Source: Arthrobacter rhizosphaerae (lineage in GTDB: Bacteria > Actinomycetota > Actinomycetes > Actinomycetales > Micrococcaceae). Taken from it: 36,370 bases of DNA. Shown here piece after piece: positions 7,512-15,788 of the stretch; positions within the stretch are counted from its first letter, which is position 1; every line of letters begins with the position of its first letter. The position numbers were made by a program, and so were the translations under genes. Under the pieces are notes generated by a model. That model did not search any database. It saw nothing but the letters and a program-made list of their open reading frames with translations, and had not been told where the DNA came from. Location: positions 1 through 36,370 of the forward strand of contig NZ_JALLAN010000026.1 of NCBI RefSeq assembly GCF_023062595.1, written 5' to 3'.

Positions 7512-9671
7512 TTAGGCCCTAGCAATGCGGCCCACTTGTTCCACGAGCTCCGTCATTGAGGGTCGGTGTCCCCGGTGAAAGACTATTCCTTCGGGCAGTC
7601 CTCGGATTGACGGTTTATTTTTGCTCACATCGATGGTGATTCTGCCGCCTGCCATGGGTGCATTGCGGATGTGCAGGTCCCCGTACGACTTGGGCAGCGC
7701 GGGATCCATCCAGACGCCTCCGAGGGATACGTGCGCGTCATACTGCATCAGGCTCGTTAAGAGCAGTATCGGCGCTGTGGCCGCCCAGGCTTGCGGTGAG
7801 CATGCCGTCGGGTAGGGGACCGGTGCCTTGAACTGCTCACGGCCGAAACCACAGAACAATTCCGGCAACCGACCATCGGAGAATTCCGCTGCCTCCAGCA
7901 GGGCGGTAGAGATCCGTTGCGCCTCGGCCACAAAGCCGTAGCGCATGAGTCCTTGGGCAATGATTGCGTTGTCATGGGGCCAGACCGAGCCATTGTGGTA
8001 GCTGGCCGGGTTATAGGCGCCCATGTTGCTGGCGAGAGTGCGCACACCCCAGCCGCTGAACATATCGGGGGACATCAGCCGTTTGGCCACCAGGGGTGCC
8101 TTGTCCTCGTCCACGAGACCGACCCATAGACAGTGGCCCATGTTGGAGGCGCACGCGTCGACCTGCCGCTTCTTCCCATCCAGGGCGATGGCGTAGTATC
8201 CGCGGTCAGGCATCCAGAACTGCTCGTTGAACCGTTTCTTGAACTTTGCCCCGCGGTCGGCGAGTTCGTCTCCCAAGGCCATATCGCCGTCGTCATACGC
8301 CATCCATGCCCGGGACATATGAGCCTGGTAAACGTAGGCCTGCACTTCGCAGAGCGCGATTGGCGGCTCGGCCAGTGCGCCGTCGGCGAAGTTGATGCCG
8401 TCCCAGGAGTCTTTCCAGCCCTGATTGATGAGCCCCCGGGGGTTCAGGCGGTTGTACTCAACGAACCCGTCGCCGTCCTTGTCCCCGTAGTCACGGATCC
8501 AGTCCATTGCCCGGTCCGCGTGCGGGAGCAGTGCGGCGATGGTTTCCTTGGCGAAACCCCACCGGCTTACTGTGCCCAAGACGCAAACGAAAAGGGGCGT
8601 GGCGTCGACGCTTCCGTAGTAGACGGACTTGCCGCCCAGGGAGAGTCCACTGGAGACATCGAGCCTTACTTCATGCAGGATCTTGCCCGGTTCCTCCTCG
8701 CTCACGGCGTCCACCACCATGCCTTGGCGGTCCGCCAGCGTCTGAAGCGTACCCAGGGCCAGGGAAGGATCCACTGGCGCGGCCATGTGCGATGCCAGCA
8801 GGGAGTCCCGGCCGAACAGGGTCATGAACCAAGGCGCCCCTGCGGCCACCACCACACGGTCCGGATGGTTAGGATCTTCGATTCGAAGGGCACCCAGGTC
8901 GTCATAGCTCCGGCGCAGCGTCCGTTCGATGGAGCGGTTTCCCATGCGGACCACGGGAATTTTCGCCACCCATCCCTGTCGGCGGCGGTCACTGGCGGAC
9001 ATGCCTTCTGCATCAAGATGAATGAACGACGGCGGATGCGGACTTGTCGCCTCCGTGCTCGGCACCGCAGTGAGGACCGACGTCCACTGGCCATGCGGAG
9101 CAACCGTGACTCGATAGCTTAAGCCCTCTGGTGTGACGTCGGCTCCCGGTGCCTGGATGAGGACGCACTTCCGAACGTCCTGCCAGGCAGCCCTGATGGT
9201 CAGCGTGTCCCCGTCTACGTGACGCGTTTCGTCCCAACGCCCCTGAATTCGTGCCTCTTTGACTTCGAAAAGATCAGCGAAGTCCGCTTCGACCGTCAGG
9301 GAGACCGCACATTCGGCAGGCTCGTTCGAGAAATTGCGGAGAGTGACCTGCTCTTGAATGCCTGCGCCCACTTCGCGCAGGCGCTCGACGATCAGCGGAC
9401 TGTCGGTGTGGCCGTCCGAACGAGGCACCCGGCCGGCAAACAGGGCGCGATACGGTTCCTTCGTCTCCGCGGCCAGTGGCTCAATGGGCTGGCCATTGAT
9501 GGTCACGATCCAAAGGGACAGGATACGAGTGTCCTGAAAAAAGACGCCGTGCGGATGTTCAGGGCGGATATCCCCGTTTGGGCCGGAAATGCAGAAGGAT
9601 GATCCTTCCACTAACGTGACCGTTCCAGCCCCAAGGGGACCAGCAGCGGTATCAGCATTCCATCCAGCCAT
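7512..9671 (-). CDS. Glycogen-debranching / amylo-alpha-1,6-glucosidase-like protein
   Basis: Protein of 719 residues. The N-terminal half matches the bacterial glycogen-debranching N-terminal domain (VEGSSFCISGPNGDI, HGVFFQDTRILS, beta-rich up to about residue 270). The C-terminal half is an (alpha/alpha)6 glycosidase barrel with GAPWFMTLFGRDSLL, GQGMVVDAVSEEEPGKILHE-like, QGWKDSWDGI and NGSVWPHDNAI segments typical of this family. The start at 9671 is chosen because the sequence begins MAGWN after an AAAGGGG site; a longer frame adds 70 residues with no family character. No signal peptide is seen, so it is probably cytoplasmic. No glycogen or trehalose genes are adjacent, so its exact substrate (branched alpha-glucan or another oligosaccharide) cannot be fixed. 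Confidence 0.85.
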   Translation of the reverse strand: MAGWNADTAAGPLGAGTVTLVEGSSFCISGPNGDIRPEHPHGVFFQDTRILSLWIVTINGQPIEPLAAETKEPYRALFAGRVPRSDGHTDSPLIVERLREVGAGIQEQVTLRNFSNEPAECAVSLTVEADFADLFEVKEARIQGRWDETRHVDGDTLTIRAAWQDVRKCVLIQAPGADVTPEGLSYRVTVAPHGQWTSVLTAVPSTEATSPHPPSFIHLDAEGMSASDRRRQGWVAKIPVVRMGNRSIERTLRRSYDDLGALRIEDPNHPDRVVVAAGAPWFMTLFGRDSLLASHMAAPVDPSLALGTLQTLADRQGMVVDAVSEEEPGKILHEVRLDVSSGLSLGGKSVYYGSVDATPLFVCVLGTVSRWGFAKETIAALLPHADRAMDWIRDYGDKDGDGFVEYNRLNPRGLINQGWKDSWDGINFADGALAEPPIALCEVQAYVYQAHMSRAWMAYDDGDMALGDELADRGAKFKKRFNEQFWMPDRGYYAIALDGKKRQVDACASNMGHCLWVGLVDEDKAPLVAKRLMSPDMFSGWGVRTLASNMGAYNPASYHNGSVWPHDNAIIAQGLMRYGFVAEAQRISTALLEAAEFSDGRLPELFCGFGREQFKAPVPYPTACSPQAWAATAPILLLTSLMQYDAHVSLGGVWMDPALPKSYGDLHIRNAPMAGGRITIDVSKNKPSIRGLPEGIVFHRGHRPSMTELVEQVGRIARA

Positions 9672-9889
9672 CCCGTCCCCTTTATGAGACTGACTCCAGT
9701 GCGCCCCGGCGCCCGGGAAACACTGCTGCCTGCAAAATGGAGTAGTTTCAGAGGCGCCATTTCTGTTATGGACGCTACTCTTGCTCGCTATGGGGCGCCA
9801 GTGCCGCTTAATCGGGCGGAGATACCGCCGGCCGCTGCCGCGAAATCGGTGGGTACTTCTTATGTCCCCAAATTTCAACACACGCGTTG

Positions 9890-9930
9890 CTCGACGGCAA
9901 CAAGCTTACTGCGTGGACGCTGATGGCCTG
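9890..9930 (+). pseudogene. Fragment of a Doc/Fic-type toxin gene
   Basis: Translates as LDGNKLTAWTLM, the core of the Fic/Doc signature, preceded in frame by His-Ala-Leu in place of the usual HPxx. At DNA level it aligns base by base with the intact doc gene of this window (34227-34268), with three substitutions and one missing base. No start, antitoxin or remainder of the gene is present, so it is a remnant of a related toxin gene. Confidence 0.6.
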
Positions 9931-9944
9931 TCCGCGGTCCCGCC

Positions 9945-9991
9945 ACAACAATAACCGCGTTCCCTCAGTGGGGGAGTGCGGTTGTCGTTGT
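9945..9991. repeat. Imperfect long hairpin
   Basis: ACAACAATAACCGC (9945-9958) is nearly complementary to GCGGTTGTCGTTGT (9978-9991), with two mismatches and a 19-base loop. It has no T run and lies just after the Doc scrap, so it may be the end of a lost element rather than a terminator. Confidence 0.45.
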
Positions 9992-10219
9992 ACCCAGCAT
10001 GGGCATTTGCTTGGAGGTGTGAGTCCTCTGAAGGTTTTCTGGTCTTCGTGACCGCCCGGCGAGGTCGAACTAGATGAAACCCGGTTCCGCTTCGTTTCAC
10101 TCGGCCCCAGGGTCCCCAACGCTGCCATTGAATTTTGGCAACCCGGGGAAGGCCGTCGCTGCGGGAGTCATCTCTGGGCCTTGCCTGTGAGCCAGATCTG
10201 CGGCAATATAAGAACAAAT

Positions 10220-10231
10220 TACCAATTGGTA
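10220..10231. promoter_or_regulatory. Perfect palindrome, candidate operator of the Gfo/Idh operon
   Basis: TACCAATTGGTA is a perfect 12-bp palindrome about 125 bp before the start of the sugar operon. The TTGGT half-site resembles GntR-family operators that control hexuronate or sugar genes. A GntR fragment sits at the far end of this operon (13695). Assignment is by pattern and context only. Confidence 0.4.
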
Positions 10232-10354
10232 TGAGATGTACAATCGGCATCTTTGAGTGACATCCATGTTCCATGGCGCACCGCTGAATCGCATGGTCGG
10301 CTTCTCGGGGTCACGAGACCACCTTCAACGCGTCTTAACCACTAAGGACTAGCC

Positions 10355-11383
10355 ATGATTCAGAACAGAGGCACCTCGAATGGTCACTTCCGTTGGGGAA
10401 TCCTGGGCACTGGCCTTATCGCCGGCATCCAGACCAAAGACCTGATCGCGAACGGTTTCACTGTGCAGGCCGTTGGATCCCGAACGCCGGAAGCAAGCCT
10501 GGCTTTCAGCGCAAAATTCAACATTCCCACGGCCCACGACAGCTATGAAGCGCTGGTGGCAGACCCAGAAGTTGACGTCATCTACGTGGCGACGCCGCAC
10601 ACGTTCCACCATGCCCATGCCCTTCTCGCATTGAATGCCGGAAAACACGTTTTGGTCGAGAAGCCCTTCACTGTCAATGCCCGCGAAGCACGTGAAGTCG
10701 TCGACCTGGCCAAAGCCACGGGCCTTGTGGCACTGGAAGCCATGTGGAGCCGCTTCCTCCCCCACATGATCCGACTCCGAGAGATCCTCCAAGAAGGCAC
10801 CATCGGCGAAGTCCGGAAGATTATCGCCAGCCACAACCAAAACGCGTCCCAAGATCCGTCCCACAGGCTGAACGACCATGCTCTGGGCGGCGGAGCCCTG
10901 CTTGACCTCGGCATCTACCCCGTCTCGTTCGCCTTCGACATATTCGGGCCTCCTGAAGTTATCCGAGCCAGTTCTTCTCTAACGCCAGCAGGCGTAGACC
11001 GCCAGACCGCGGCCATCTTCGAGTACTCGAAGGGACAGCAGGCCATAATTGACTGCTCCCTGGATTCCACTGGAACTAACAGCGCCACAGTAATTGGCAC
11101 TACTGGATGGATTGATATCGAGTCCACTTGGTACAACGCCACGACGTTCACAGTATTTGCCACGGACAAAGGCGTCTTGGAGCGCTTCTATAGACCGGTC
11201 AAAGGCCGCGGAATGCAGTTCCAGGCTGCCGAACTGGAACGTTTGATCTTGGCCGGCGGATCAGCAGCGGCCACCATCCTCCCTCCAGATGAAACCGTCG
11301 CCGTGATGCTGGCCATGGACAGTATTAGAAGGCAAATTGGTCTCCGTTACGAAGCAGACACAGCGCCATCGAACTCGGGCTAG
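10355..11383 (+). CDS. Gfo/Idh/MocA family NAD(P)-dependent oxidoreductase
   Basis: 342 residues. The N-terminal Rossmann fold has GILGTGLIAG near residue 15. The conserved EKPFTVNAREA motif follows, with Lys expected at the active site, then the C-terminal beta-sheet domain beginning GGGALLDLGIYPVSFAFDIFG. This pattern is closest to the dihydrodiol-dehydrogenase-like branch of the family, which oxidises sugar or cyclitol hydroxyls. AAGGA lies before the ATG. It is the first of three same-strand genes with a TIM-barrel isomerase and a second Gfo/Idh/MocA protein, a combination common in catabolism of inositol-like compounds, amino/keto sugars and glycosides. The actual substrate is not shown by the sequence. 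Confidence 0.85.
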   Translation: MIQNRGTSNGHFRWGILGTGLIAGIQTKDLIANGFTVQAVGSRTPEASLAFSAKFNIPTAHDSYEALVADPEVDVIYVATPHTFHHAHALLALNAGKHVLVEKPFTVNAREAREVVDLAKATGLVALEAMWSRFLPHMIRLREILQEGTIGEVRKIIASHNQNASQDPSHRLNDHALGGGALLDLGIYPVSFAFDIFGPPEVIRASSSLTPAGVDRQTAAIFEYSKGQQAIIDCSLDSTGTNSATVIGTTGWIDIESTWYNATTFTVFATDKGVLERFYRPVKGRGMQFQAAELERLILAGGSAAATILPPDETVAVMLAMDSIRRQIGLRYEADTAPSNSG

Positions 11384-11709
11384 AAACATTGGACGAGAGA
11401 ATCAGGCATCTATCGAGGGAAGAAGCGGTTCGCAACAGACCGGCCAGACTTGGATCGGCACGGCACACCTCATGCTCGGTGCGTCCCGGCATCTTGACCA
11501 GAAGGGTCCGCGTTTCGGTCTCGAATCGACCCATCTGGGGTGGTGGCAGCGAGCCGCGCTCAGACCGGAAACAAGACGAATGAACCTCACCCTCTTGCCG
11601 AAACCCCCATAAAGACAAACTCGCATGTGAGTTGGGTGTTGCGACTGGCGAACAAGTGCAAGTTTTCGTGCGGAGACACTTCTCCCGAACGGAAGATAAA
11701 GAGGAAACT
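11384..11709. other. Gap inside the sugar operon, about 325 bp
   Basis: No recognisable gene or terminator. It may hold a second promoter for the isomerase gene; AGAGGAAA just before 11710 is its ribosome site. Short ORFs on both strands show no family resemblance. Confidence 0.5.
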
Positions 11710-12450
11710 ATGGCCCGTCCCGTCCACGCTGTGCAGCTTTATACGCTGCGAGGCAGTCTCCAGGAAGATCTCGGCGGCACCCTGAAGAGGGTTGCAGAGA
11801 TTGGCTACGAAGCCGTCGAGCTGTACAGGATTGAGGAATACTTTGACGCATACAAATCAGCGTTGGAGGAGACTGGGCTGAGGGCACTCAGTGCCCATGC
11901 CAGCCTGATCGAAGGCGATCCCCGGGCTGCCATCCAAGCCGCGGTTGGCTTGGGTGTCAGAACGCTCATCGAGCCTCGTATCGCAGTCTCCCGGTGGACG
12001 AATCGAGCAGACATTGAAGACGCAGCGGCTGAACTCAGCGCTGTGGCCGATCTAGCGCGGCCATCCGGCGTCACTGTCGGATACCACAACCATCACGAAG
12101 AGTTCGCAGTAGACATTCATGGCACCACGGGACTCGAGATTTTTGCGAATGCACTGTCCGAAGACGTCGTCCTCGAGGTAGACACCTTCTGGGCAGAAGT
12201 CGGCGGCGTTTCGGCGCCGGCACTCCTGAGCAGACTCGGTGACCGGGTCAAGTTTCTCCATGTCAAGGATGGCCTCTGCTCAACGAATCTGAAGTCGCAA
12301 ACTGCTCTGGGCAAGGGACAGATGCCCTTGGCAGCCATTCTTGCCGCAGCTCCTAACGCGGCCCGCATTGCAGAACTCGACGACTTTTCCGGTGACATGT
12401 TCACGGCCGTAGAAGAGAGCTTCAAGTTCCTGTCAGAGGTGGACCGTTGA
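11710..12450 (+). CDS. Sugar phosphate isomerase/epimerase (xylose-isomerase-like TIM barrel)
   Basis: About 246 residues of the AP-endonuclease-2/xylose-isomerase-like TIM-barrel family. Visible features are the first strand VHAVQLYTLR, VGYHNHHEEF, the metal-ligand region VLEVDTFWAEVGG, VKFLHVKDG and a terminal IAELDDFSGD. These carry the Glu/Asp/His residues that bind a divalent metal in such isomerases and epimerases. The ATG at 11710 is preferred over an upstream in-frame start at 11632 because GAGGAAA precedes it and homology begins there. Its last four bases overlap the TTG start of the next gene. It probably isomerises or epimerises a keto-sugar or cyclitol intermediate formed by the flanking dehydrogenases (inference). 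Confidence 0.82.
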   Translation: MARPVHAVQLYTLRGSLQEDLGGTLKRVAEIGYEAVELYRIEEYFDAYKSALEETGLRALSAHASLIEGDPRAAIQAAVGLGVRTLIEPRIAVSRWTNRADIEDAAAELSAVADLARPSGVTVGYHNHHEEFAVDIHGTTGLEIFANALSEDVVLEVDTFWAEVGGVSAPALLSRLGDRVKFLHVKDGLCSTNLKSQTALGKGQMPLAAILAAAPNAARIAELDDFSGDMFTAVEESFKFLSEVDR

Positions 12451-13541
12451 GCACCGAACGGGCGGGCGTAGGAATCATTGGCGCCGGAATGATCAGTGGC
12501 ATGTATCTGGACAACATGAGACAGTTTCCAGACCTTGAACTGAAAGCGATCGCCGATCTGGACCTGGACCGGGCCGCGGAGAAGGCGCAATCGTACGGAA
12601 TGCGCGCGCAATCGGTGGAAGATCTCCTGAGTTCAGATGACATCGAAATCGTCATCAACCTGACAATTCCCGCCGTCCACTTCGAAGTGTCCATGCAGAT
12701 TCTGGCCAGCGGCAAGCACGTCTGGAGTGAGAAGCCCATAACTCTCAGCCGGGAGGACGCCGCCACACTGCTGCAGGAGGCCAGGAACCGCGGACTCCGC
12801 AGCGCCTGCGCGCCTGACACTTTCCTCGGAGCGGCCTTGCAAACCGCTCAACGGGAAATCCTAAACGGACTAATCGGTCGGCCAACGTCCGCGATGGGAA
12901 TTGTCCAGTCGCCGGGCCCCGAGCGCGTCCATCCCAACCCAGCCTTCCTCTACGATGACGGTGCTGGCCCCACTCTGGATATGGGACCGTACTATGTGAC
13001 TGCCTTCATCCAGATGATGGGGCCGGTCCAGCGCGTGGCCTCTGTTCCCTCCACCGCGCGCAAGACCCGCCAGATACTGGTGGGCCCAAACGCCGGCACC
13101 GAATTCGAAGTCAAGGTACCCAGCCAGGACATGGCTCTGCTCGAATTCGCCTCGGGAGCTACCGCTACGCTAATCACCAGTTTTGAATGCGGAATCAGAC
13201 GCAACCTCTTCGAAGTAAGCGGCACCGACGGCACACTCGTCGTACCCAACCCAAACTTTACAGAGGGGGACTTAACCCTCTTTCCGATGATCGGAGAACC
13301 TAAGGGAGTGCCGGCAAAAGGCTCAATATGGGGGCGCGGGGTCGGAGTCGTCGACCTTGCAAGGTCGATCCGCAGCGGCCAAGAAGAGCGGGCCTCGGGC
13401 ACCCTTGCCTTACACGTCCTCGATGTACTCTTGGCAATCCAGGAAGCCGGCCGTGAACGTCGATGGATCCAGCTGTCTTCAGCGAATGCAGCCCCAGTTC
13501 CCCTTTCCGAAGACTGGGATCCCACGGCAGCAACCATCTGA
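12447..13541 (+). CDS. Gfo/Idh/MocA family oxidoreductase, TTG start
   Basis: 364 residues. N-terminal VGIIGAGMISGMYLDNM gives the Rossmann glycine motif; SEKPITLSREDA is the family EKP motif; GAGPTLDMGPYYVTAFIQMMG opens the C-terminal domain. The start is TTG at 12447 (TTGA, overlapping the previous stop), because GAGGTGG lies just upstream and the glycine motif begins at residue 8 as expected. The next in-frame ATG would cut into that motif. Coupling by the 4-base overlap shows it is made with the TIM-barrel protein. It likely acts on the same sugar or cyclitol as the first dehydrogenase, perhaps in the reverse redox step. Confidence 0.85.
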   Translation: MSTERAGVGIIGAGMISGMYLDNMRQFPDLELKAIADLDLDRAAEKAQSYGMRAQSVEDLLSSDDIEIVINLTIPAVHFEVSMQILASGKHVWSEKPITLSREDAATLLQEARNRGLRSACAPDTFLGAALQTAQREILNGLIGRPTSAMGIVQSPGPERVHPNPAFLYDDGAGPTLDMGPYYVTAFIQMMGPVQRVASVPSTARKTRQILVGPNAGTEFEVKVPSQDMALLEFASGATATLITSFECGIRRNLFEVSGTDGTLVVPNPNFTEGDLTLFPMIGEPKGVPAKGSIWGRGVGVVDLARSIRSGQEERASGTLALHVLDVLLAIQEAGRERRWIQLSSANAAPVPLSEDWDPTAATI

Positions 13542-13694
13542 CTTGACCGCACGCGTCACTGCTTCGCAAAGAGTCCGAGACGTGGAGCATGCAAGGTGCA
13601 GGTCCGTATTGATGCGGGTCACTCGACACGGTGGCGCCCATCAGTGTCCCATGCGTATCGGCTCCAGACGTCCACTCGGATCCTTGGTGCATCA

Positions 13695-13997
13695 ATGGCT
13701 GGAGTTGACCGCATTTTGGTCGACATTGCGCACGAGCATTATCCCATCGTAGAAGCCGTCAGCCGAGCTGATGGGGAAGCTGCGGCGGCCGTGCACGCTA
13801 ACCTTTCGCACAGCGGACGTCTTCTCGTACATCAACACGTCAGGAAACTCGGCCTGGATCTCGACGGCGACCAGGTCTGGGAGGGGATCACTTCGTCCTA
13901 CTGGACGAGCACCAGCATCGTGCAGGATGCAAGCCTTGATTGCCGCAGCGGAGCTCATCGTGCGAAGGCCGCTCCCGCCAATTTCCAACGCCGCTAA
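13695..13997 (+). pseudogene. C-terminal remnant of a GntR/FCD-type regulator
   Basis: The frame from 13695 reads HEHYPIVEAVSRADGEAAAAVHANLSHSGRLLV, which fits the last helices of the FCD ligand-binding domain of FadR-like GntR regulators. The DNA-binding winged helix and most of the FCD domain are missing, and the sequence past about residue 45 does not resemble the family. It follows the sugar operon by about 150 bp, so it may be the decayed local regulator. The match is short, so confidence is moderate. Confidence 0.4.
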
Positions 13998-14063
13998 GGG
14001 AGCATATGTCGAGGTGTACTCTTCGACCTCGCTTGGAACCGTCGGCGGTGGTTGGATTTGGGC

Positions 14064-14255
14064 GTCGTTCTGATAGGGGACCAGCCGCTGGGCGTGAGGG
14101 GCCGGAGTGCAACTTGGGGGACCGGGCGCGATCAAAAAGTTCGTGAGGAAATAAGCGACGGAGGAGCGCCGTGCGAAGTTTTTGATCGGGGCCGGCGCGG
14201 GAGCGCCCTGGTTGCGCAGAGGGCTCGTCCAGCGATGATGGATCATCAGAACGAC
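14064..14255. repeat. 192-bp hairpin element, copy A
   Basis: Bounded by a perfect 11-bp inverted repeat, GTCGTTCTGAT (14064-14074) and ATCAGAACGAC (14245-14255). Inside is a long stem: 14130-14143 pairs with 14174-14187 (one mismatch), giving TTCG-N30-CGAA. The loop contains AAGCGACGGAGGAGCGCCG. A second copy of identical length lies at 15412-15603 with the same loop but different stem bases. It encodes no recognisable protein. Confidence 0.75.
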
Positions 14256-14571
14256 AAGCAGCAGCGATGAAGGATCTCCTCATTGATTTACCTGCGGGCT
14301 GGACTCGGGTCATGCCTTTCGCCAGGCTTCCGGACATGAATGCGTGTGAGAGGTGAAACCACCGCCATCGTGCCCTGCGAGTCCTCGCTCATGCCGCGCC
14401 ACCTCCATCTGGCACCGACAGCGACTGATCTCGGCAACGATCTAGCGCAGGTCTGTGCGCCAGGTGATGCCCAACTGAAAGTGCATAGGGCAGGCACGAA
14501 ACTGCCTCGCCCGCGGAGGGGTGCGGCAACCGAAATGCATGTAGCAACTGGTAAAAAACTTGGCAAAAAAG
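14256..14571. other. Unassigned stretch between repeats
   Basis: About 315 bp with no gene I can support on either strand. It ends in A-rich sequence (TTGGCAAAAAAG) abutting the 0.5-kb element. Confidence 0.45.
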
Positions 14572-15083
14572 AAGTGTGGACAATGTCCACACTTTTGGCT
14601 TCGGATCGGGTCGTATATCGGTCGGACTGGGCCGGATTCGGTATGTTTTCGGGAGTTCCGAGTGTTTGCAGGGGTTGGAATGCGGTTCGAGTCCCACCTC
14701 GGGCACAGCAGATCCCCTCGTCGGAGGGGATTTTTGCTTTAACGTGTGTACAAAGCTTGTGGTGGCGTCCCTCTGACGCTAGTGCGCGGGCTCTGGCCTG
14801 GCCCCCGCGGTGGCCTATTCAGGTGTGTGGGTGGCGGGTTCAGCGTCCTGGCTGGTGGGCCTTCCGCCTGCTGTTTCTGTGCTCCTGCTATGCGTTCCTT
14901 TCTTGGTTGTGGCGGCCTGGTTGGCCCGCTTACCTGTTCATGGTCCGTATCTGTCTTGATGACATGACTTGGGCCAACTTTTTCTAAAGTTTCTTCCTGA
15001 CTGGCTGCGTCGATTCGCCTAGGTGCGCGGGGTCGGTTAGACCGTTTGTAGGGCCAAAGATGGTGTGGACATTGTCCACACTT
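14572..15083. repeat. Palindrome-bounded 0.5-kb element, copy 1
   Basis: The left end is a palindrome with arms AAGTGTGGACA and TGTCCACACTT around one base (14572-14594). The right end is GTGTGGACA / TGTCCACAC around one base (15063-15081). A second copy lies in the same orientation at 34452. The left 280-300 bp is highly conserved between copies. The right 200 bp is much more diverged apart from its terminal palindrome. The conserved part holds a tRNA-like T-arm and acceptor tail (14684-14707) and an intrinsic terminator. It has no transposase or other convincing coding sequence; ORFs across it are translations of the tRNA-like tail and its antisense. Confidence 0.75.
14712..14735 (+). terminator. 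Intrinsic terminator inside element copy 1
   Basis: ATCCCCTC (14712-14719), loop GTCG, GAGGGGAT (14724-14731), then TTTT. It is conserved in copy 2, where one pair becomes a G-U wobble, so the structure is kept. It directly follows the tRNA-like 3' tail. Confidence 0.75.
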
Positions 15084-15284
15084 AAATATGCTTTTAGTGC
15101 TTGGCACGGTTGGCTTGCTCCTCTCGGCTTGCCCTACACGAATTCATTGACGGCGCATGGGCCGAGCGACATGACTACAGCCGAGCAAAGTTCTGACGTG
15201 GGGTCCTGCTTCGTCCGAGGGGCCTTCCTTGTCATGGGCGTCCGGGCGCGAGGTCGACCGGGAGGAGGTGCGTTCGGTACTTCC

Positions 15285-15359
15285 CTGGGGCCAGAAGCCG
15301 AGGGTGTGTCCGATGAAGCTGAGCAGGTCTGCGGGGGATTTGATGGTGAGCGTTTCCAT
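15285..15359 (-). pseudogene. N-terminal stub of a DUF4192-family protein
   Basis: Minus strand from 15359 reads METLTIKSPADLLSFIGHTLGFWPQ, matching the start of actinobacterial DUF4192 proteins (function unknown). An AAGGAAA ribosome site lies upstream. After about 25 codons the frame leaves family sequence and runs on to 15144 with no further resemblance. The full-length protein normally exceeds 200 residues, so this is a 3'-truncated remnant. Confidence 0.5.
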
Positions 15360-15411
15360 GATTCCGTTTCCTTGGTCGCCTTGCCGGTGATCCCGGTCAT
15401 TGGATGTAGGC

Positions 15412-15603
15412 GTCGCTCTGATAATGGAGCTCACTGCTGGGATCAGGGGCCGGAGTGCAACTTGGGGAACCGACCGAAGCCGGGAAATTTCGTAAGGAGA
15501 TAAGCGACGGAGGAGCGCCGAACGAAATTTTGTGGCGCGGTCGGCGCTTAGCGCCCTGGTTGCGGCGAGGGCCCGGCCAGCGATGATCGAGTATCAGAAT
15601 GAC
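15412..15603. repeat. 192-bp hairpin element, copy B
   Basis: Ends are GTCGCTCTGATA (15412-15423) and TATCAGAATGAC (15592-15603), 10 of 12 complementary. The inner stem AAATTTCGT (15485-15493) pairs perfectly with ACGAAATTT (15522-15530), and the outer stem CCGACCG (15470-15476) with CGGTCGG (15538-15544). The apical loop is nearly identical to copy A at 14064, but the stem bases differ and still pair. Confidence 0.75.
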
Positions 15604-15788
15604 AAACAGCGATGATGCTTTGGCTGTTCACGGATACGCGGGGCCGGGGCCGCATGACGAAAACTCGTGAATGTGATGTGGCACATAGCATTAGGGGCCT
15701 CGACCAGGCCCCCGGTGGCCTGCTCGCATGACACAGCCTCCGCCGTCGCAATTTTCGCGTAGAATGCGCAGATCCGATGAGGCGGCCT

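Larger units (their letters stand above)
9672..10354. other. Divergent intergenic region, about 680 bp
   Basis: Lies between the divergent debranching-enzyme and Gfo/Idh/MocA genes. It contains a short Doc-toxin gene scrap (9890-9930), an imperfect long hairpin (9945-9991) and a perfect 12-bp palindrome (10220-10231), listed separately. The remaining ORFs here have no recognisable product. Confidence 0.5.

Noticed and set aside
14641..14708. A functional tRNA gene in element copy 1
   Set aside because: Only T-loop and acceptor-like 3' sequence are present. No 5' acceptor strand, D-arm or anticodon arm can be drawn, and copy 2 has a broken T-loop.
14340..14987. ORFs through the 0.5-kb element, including antisense ones beginning MPEVGLEPH, present at both copies
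   Set aside because: They are translations of the tRNA-like tail, its antisense and the terminator. The GLEP phrase is a known artefact of antisense tRNA reading, and the frames are not conserved along the element.
14064..15603. CRISPR array made of the repeated 192-bp units
   Set aside because: Only two long copies, with unrelated kilobase sequence between them and no cas genes.
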